Part shown: positions 59,203 through 64,000 of the stretch, piece by piece
Layout: each line of letters begins with the position of its first letter
How positions within the stretch are numbered: the stretch's first letter is position 1
Translations under genes and position numbers: made by a program
Notes under the pieces: generated by a model
Told to the model about the DNA's origin: nothing
What the model saw: the letters and a program-made list of their open reading frames with translations, nothing else
Databases searched by the model: none
From: Hypomyces perniciosus
Taxonomy: Eukaryota > Ascomycota > Sordariomycetes > Hypocreales > Hypocreaceae
Assembly: GCA_008477525.1 (NCBI GenBank)
Contig: SPDT01000007.1
Location: forward strand, 3,348,001 to 3,412,000
Direction: 5' to 3'
DNA: 64,000 bases

Positions 59203-59222
59203 CCCCTCCCCCTCATTCCCCT
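59203..59222 (-). promoter_or_regulatory. Three clustered stress-response-element-like sites (AGGGG on minus strand)
   Basis: CCCCT occurs at 59203-59207 (within ACCCCT), 59209-59213 and 59218-59222, 85-105 bp upstream of the TPS2 start. AGGGG is the core bound by Msn2/4-type factors, and trehalose genes are known stress targets. A simple C/T-rich leader could also produce these matches. Confidence 0.4.
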
Positions 59223-59306
59223 ACACACATCTTCAACAGCCTTACAACAACAAGAAACACCAGCTGCGTCTTTCCAGACAGCAAGTTCGCGCTGCGCAAC
59301 GGCACC

Positions 59307-62175
59307 ATGGCGCGCGGCGAGTCTCTGTCGGAGATTCGCGCTGCCAATCCTGAGCTCTCCTTGACCGGCAATATCATTTCTGCCACCTTCAACATCCCGC
59401 ATGCTGTGACATACCACAAGGGCGGCGACTGGGTGAGTTATTACATTAGTTGCTCTGCTCCTAAACCTGCCTGTTTCTCTATGAGTCAACTTAACCAGAG
59501 ACCTTCTCTTCCGTGCCCCCGAGGCCGGCGTGGGCGTTTTTGCTTGCCCTTATCGCTCACCCCTTTTCCCCTCGCTTCCTTGCTGGGGCCGAAATGCTGA
59601 CAGCTACAGGACCTCAAACCCCGCCGTGGCCAGTCTGCCCTCATCGATTCTTTTGCCTTCCTCTCCTCCGATGCGACACCATGGAATCATACTGTTGTCG
59701 CCTGGACGGGCGAGATTGAACACCCCAATGAGGCTCTTTTCCCACCCCCGGAGAATCCCCCGGCCACAACCGCCGCCTCGACACCGCATAGTTCCCTGTC
59801 TGCCCCCGTCCCGGTCGATGCCACTACCCGCCTGCCGACTCCACCTCCCGTCGATGGCCTCTGGATACCCAAGGAAGATCAAGATCGTCTGGAGCAGCAG
59901 TTGGCTCACAGCGAAACTATCCGCACCGTCCCCGTCTGGCTGGCTGACGAAAACGAGACTTCCAATGAGGGTATCATGCTTAAGGACCAAACTCGATGGA
60001 GGAGATATGCTGAGCATGACCTCTACACCCTCTTCCACTACAAGCAGCACGAGCCCACTGATGGCCGCAAGGAGCGTGTTCAGTGGGCCGATTACTATCG
60101 CATGAATCAAAAGTTCGCCAACAAAATTATTGAGGTCTACAAGCCGGGCGATGTGGTCATCGTCCATGATTACTATCTAATGCTGCTCCCTAGCATGTTG
60201 CGCCAGCGCATTCCAAACATGTACATCTCCTTCTTCCTCCACTCCCCATTCCCAAGCAGCGAGTTTCTTCGATGCTTGCCCCGTCGCAAAGAGGTGCTCG
60301 AGGGCGTTCTAGGTTCCAATCTTGTCGGCTTCCAATCCTACAGCTACTCTCGCCATTTTTTGAGCTGTTGCACACGCATCCTAGGCTTCCCCTCCGATAC
60401 TCTCGGCATAGATGCCTATGGCACCAGGGTTCAGGTTGGCGTGTTCCCCATTGGTATTGATGCTGCCAAGGTCGAAAGCGCTGCTTGGGCAGATGCTGTC
60501 AACGAGAAGTATGATGCCCTGAAAAAGATATACGAGGGGAAGAAAATCATTGTTGGACGTGACCGACTGGATAGCGTCAGAGGTGTCGCGCAGAAGTTGC
60601 AGGCGTTCGAGCGGTTTTTGGAGATGTATCCTAATTGGAGGGAAAGGGTCGTTCTGATCCAGGTAACGTCTCCAACTAGTGTTGAGGCGGAAAAAGATGA
60701 CCCCGAGAACAAGGTCGCGAGCCGGGTCAATGAGCTTGTCATGAAAATCAATGGCGAGCACGGCAGCCTTGGTTTTTCGCCTGTACAACACTACCCCCAA
60801 TACCTGAACCAGGATGAATACTTCGCCCTACTGCGTGCGGCAGACATCGGTCTCATCACTTCTGTTCGAGATGGCATGAACACAACAAGCCTGGAATACA
60901 TTGTCTGCCAAAAGCAGAGCCACGGTCCTCTCATTTTGTCAGAGTTCAGTGGAACGGCGGGCAGCTTGGGTGATGCCATTCACATTAACCCATGGGATCT
61001 CACTGGTGTTGCGGAGAAGCTCAACACAGCGTTAACTATGTCCCATGAGGAACGGATGATTATGCAATCTCGTCTCTATCAACATGTCACAACACAAAAC
61101 GTTCAATCCTGGATCACCAAGTTTATCCGCAAGGTACACGCCGTGCTTGCTGAGTCTACTACGGCACACTCGACACCTTTACTCGACCGTGCCCTTTTAC
61201 TCTCTCGATATCGTGCCGCGGACAAACGTCTTTTCATGTTCGACTATGACGGCACCCTGACACCAATCGTACGAGAGCCCAGTGCGGCCGTTCCATCAGA
61301 ACGGATTATCCGATACTTGAAGTTGCTAGCAGCTGATCCTAAAAACGCGGTCTGGATCATCTCTGGTCGGGACCAAGAGTTCTTGAAGCAGCATCTCGGC
61401 CATATCTCCCAGCTTGGGTTCTCCGCCGAACATGGCAGCTTCATCAGGGACCCGGGAACTGAGGACTGGATTAATCTAGCCGAGAAATTCGACATGGGCT
61501 GGCAGAGCGAAGTGATGGACGTGTTCCAAAAGTATACGGACAGAGTTCCAGGTGAGAAATCTTTTTGGGAATCCCGATTCATACCATCTGCGTTGATGTG
61601 TTCTAACTAGTAGGATAGGCTCCTTTATAGAGAGAAAGCGTTGTGCTCTAACCTGGCATTACCGGCTAGCTGAACCTGAGCAGGGGCTGCACATGTCGCG
61701 CGAGTGCCACAAGGAGCTTGAAAGCGGTGTGGCTCAACGATGGGATGTCGAAGTCATGCCTGGAAAAGCCAACATCGAAGTGCGGCCGACATTTATTAAC
61801 AAAGGCGAGATTACGAAGCAGCTAGTGGCTACCTACCACAACCCAGGAGCTGTGCCGACTGAGAAGGACCCTCATCCCGGAAAGATTGAGTTTGCGCTAT
61901 GTTCTGGTGACGATTTTACTGATGAGGACATGTTCCGCAGTCTTAACGGGGTGTCGGGCACAGTACTCAATGAGGATCACGTTTTCACAGTAACAGTGGG
62001 GGCAAGCACCAAGGTTACACTAGCCAAATGGCATCTCCTTGAACCCGAGGACGTGATCGAATGCGTCGGTTTACTAGCTGGCGATGGAGAGCACGGAGGT
62101 GCGGAAAGGATGGGAGGGGTCAACCTGGCAGCTCTGAGCACAGTGGAGGGGCATATCCCAGTGGAAGAGTTGTGA
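59307..62175 (+). CDS. TPS2: Trehalose-6-phosphate phosphatase (GT20 plus HAD domains)
   Basis: Removes phosphate from trehalose-6-phosphate, the last step of trehalose synthesis, in the cytosolic TPS complex. Three exons (59307-59432, 59610-61551, 61619-62175) give 874 residues. The N-terminal two thirds form a glycosyltransferase-20 domain (VHDYYLMLLPSMLRQR, FLHSPFPSSEFLRCLPRR). Its donor-binding motifs differ from active synthases: GRDRLDSVRGV in place of the usual DRLDYIKGV, and RDGMNTTSLEY in place of NLVSYEY. This suggests a non-catalytic, structural domain, as in yeast Tps2. The HAD phosphatase starts with DYDGT (Asp587, Asp589), followed by WIISGRDQEFL and, after the last intron, SGDDFTDEDMF. 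Start context is strong (caccATGG). The first intron is long (177 bp). Confidence 0.93.
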
Positions 62176-63520
62176 CGATGGCGACGTCTCATGGTTGTCA
62201 TCTAATGAGCAGCCAAGCTCCAGGCAAGAGCATCTCTGACTAAATCAGGATGTTGGGTATTTCAAGCGATTAGCTTGAAGGAGCTCGAGGTGTATAGATG
62301 GGTAATAGATGCTGGCAGGCGTGTGGCGCATTTTAGTCTAGAGAACAGGACTGGAGAAAAGGATCGGCTCGTGTTGATAGAGTGGTCGACAAGTGCAGCT
62401 CTGATTGCTCAGCATTGAGAATAGTACATAAAGCGTACGTACATGGACAAATGGAGATCGTATGCAGCGTGTGGACAGAAACCGCCCGGACATTTCGGGG
62501 CGAGATTGAGATGCAAAACTCCGTTCTGGTTCTTCGAAGAGTCAGTCGGGAACTCCGCAGTGCAATCAATTCAGTTTAAGAGCTTTCAGACCCACCGTTC
62601 CTCTCTGCCCATTTTTTCCAACCTGATTGTTTCAGCTTTTTCTTAAAAGGACCGAAAAAAGAGTGGGAATCACTTTATGGACCCTCCAACGTCATAGGCG
62701 TGGATGCCGACCACAGCGTTCGGCCGGAAACAACGGCGGTTGGCGGACAGACCCACTTCCCGGACCCGGCGACTTAGTCGACGTCATTACAAGTCGCCCG
62801 AGTTTACAGAGTATCGATAGACTAGGTGAACCAGATGAACCTACAAGTATAAAGGCGTTTTCTATCAGCGTAAGCAACATATAGGGGGGGGGATACAATA
62901 CTCAAGACTCCTAGGTCGTGTTCCGATAGAGCATTGTACGTTCCATGGGATAATAGGGGGATCTACATAATCACGGTAGTGAAAAAGGCCTTGAGATGCC
63001 GTAACAACTCAGGGGTCCCACCCATGGATTGGTGGAGTATGCCGAACACCAATGCTGCAAGGACGTCATGCGATCGTCTTTTCCCTCTCTCCACTATGAA
63101 GATTCTGGGAGAAAAAGGACCGATTCAAATGGAGACTGACGACGATGACAATGTTCTGGAGATCCCCCAGTGAACCGAGCCTCGATCGCTCCAGTGGCCA
63201 AATAAGGGCCTTCCATAAGCTGAGTGGGCATCATAATGCTACCCATCCGGTTTGTAATCCTGGCCAAGGCCCGTTGAAGAATACTGTTTTGGGCCATGAC
63301 GAAAGACAAGTCAATGGGTGGCGGATGAGAAGCATATAAGTGTCATTCCACATCCCAGGATCAATGATCGCCGTTCTTCTAGAAAACCTAATCATCTAAT
63401 TGCAACATTCCACAACATTCCAAAACATCTAACATCTCCATCTCTTTATCTGCCCTAAGCAGAGTTGATGCCTCTCAACCATTCTAAGGTTTAATCCAAT
63501 CCTCGCAGAGATTGCCCATC
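62176..63520. other. Intergenic region upstream of the hexose transporter
   Basis: 1.3 kb holding the 3' end of TPS2 and the promoter of the next gene. The 100 bp before 63521 is A/C/T-rich with repeated CAACATTCCA, CAACATTCCA and AAACATCTAACATCTCC words (63400-63440). A G run stands at 62883-62891. No supported gene. Confidence 0.45.
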
Positions 63521-64000
63521 ATGAAGGGCTTCATGACTGTCCGCTTCGATGAGCATGATCCGTCATCAGAGAAGCACAACCCCGAAAATGCCCGCGCCTC
63601 AGTCTCTAGGCTTGACTACTCCCCTCTGCCGCGGCTGACCCTGCGGTCTCTAGCCATGGGTATCCTCGTCTCCATGGGAGGTCTTATGTAAGTCAATTGA
63701 AGTAACTGATTTGGGATTTGTAGAAGAGCGAAATGCTGAGTTGAGTTTTATTGTAGCTTCGGTTATGACACTGGTCAAATCTCTGGTTTCCTAGAGATGC
63801 CTGACTTCCTTGATCGTTTCGGCATGACCGATTCAGATGGTAACAAGTACTTCAGCACTGTTCGGTCAGGTCTTATTGTCGCTCTTCTCTCCATTGGCAC
63901 CCTCGTCGGCGCCCTTGTCAGTGCTCCCATCGCCGACCGCATCGGCCGTCGCCCCTCTATCTCACTATGGAGTCTCATCGTATCCGTCGGCTTCGTCATC
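63521..64000 (+). CDS. Hexose transporter of the MFS sugar-porter family, 5' part
   Basis: The gene runs off the window. Exon 1 is 63521-63687 and exon 2 starts at 63757, joined by a 69-bp intron. The visible 137 residues include a cytosolic N-terminus (MKGFMTVRFDEHDPSSEKHN), helix 1 (LAMGILVSMGGLIFGYDTGQ), the loop SGFLEMPDFLDRFG, and helix 2 with the sugar-porter signature DRIGRRPS. The FGYDTGQISG motif places it with fungal high- and low-affinity glucose transporters and glucose sensors. Whether it transports or senses cannot be told, because the C-terminal tail is outside the window. It lies 1.3 kb after the trehalose phosphatase gene, on the same strand. Confidence 0.88.

Overview
The window is nuclear DNA of a filamentous ascomycete, most likely a Sordariomycete and probably Hypocreales. 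The evidence is dense intron-poor genes, short introns (about 50-90 bp, with a few longer) with GT(A/G)AGT-type donors and CTAAC/CTGAC-like branch sites, a white-collar photoreceptor, a GT20-HAD trehalose phosphatase, SKT5 and COG5, and protein sequences of sordariomycete type. The order is inferred from general protein similarity and from the abundance of TACGGAGTAC-type words between genes; I could not run a search. No tRNA, rRNA, CRISPR, plasmid or viral feature was seen.

Layout: 390-3993 importin beta-3 (+); a 438-bp AT-rich TA-flanked inverted-repeat element (MITE) at 4814-5251 and a GTAC-rich stretch; 6501-9748 white collar 1 (+); 10819-15427 UDP-glucose:glycoprotein glucosyltransferase (-), sharing a promoter of about 670 bp with 16099-20075 coatomer alpha (+); 20354-21264 proteasome subunit Rpn12 (-); 23094-25944 the chitin synthase activator Skt5 with a CAAX tail (+); 27360-29110 an MFS monocarboxylate-type transporter (+); 30193-32172 a secreted S33 aminopeptidase-like hydrolase (+); 32693-36645 a repeat-rich secreted protein with an in-frame TAG (-); 37748-38692 an EI24/Rrt8-like membrane protein (-); 39148-39657 a GFA/CENP-V enzyme (+); 39715-40920 a three-repeat gelsolin (-); 41371-42702 COG5 (-); 43394-45179 a glycosylated multi-pass membrane protein, DUF2434-like (+); a 6.2-kb gene-poor stretch; 51402-53517 a C2H2 regulator (+); 54872-57096 a Zn2Cys6 regulator (-); 59307-62175 trehalose-6-phosphate phosphatase (+); and the 5' end of a hexose transporter from 63521 (+).

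The content is mainly core eukaryotic housekeeping. Several genes serve the secretory pathway (UGGT quality control in the ER, COPI coat, COG tethering, Skt5 for wall chitin). The right end joins trehalose metabolism to sugar uptake. There is no biosynthetic cluster or defence island. The parts worth a second look are the MITE, the repeated palindromic TACGGAGTAC family between genes, a 12-nt terminal exon that carries the whole tail of the Skt5 prenylation signal, the in-frame TAG in the repeat-rich secreted protein, a repeat expansion in white collar 1, and several promoter palindromes. Exon coordinates were worked out by hand from splice consensus and reading-frame continuity.
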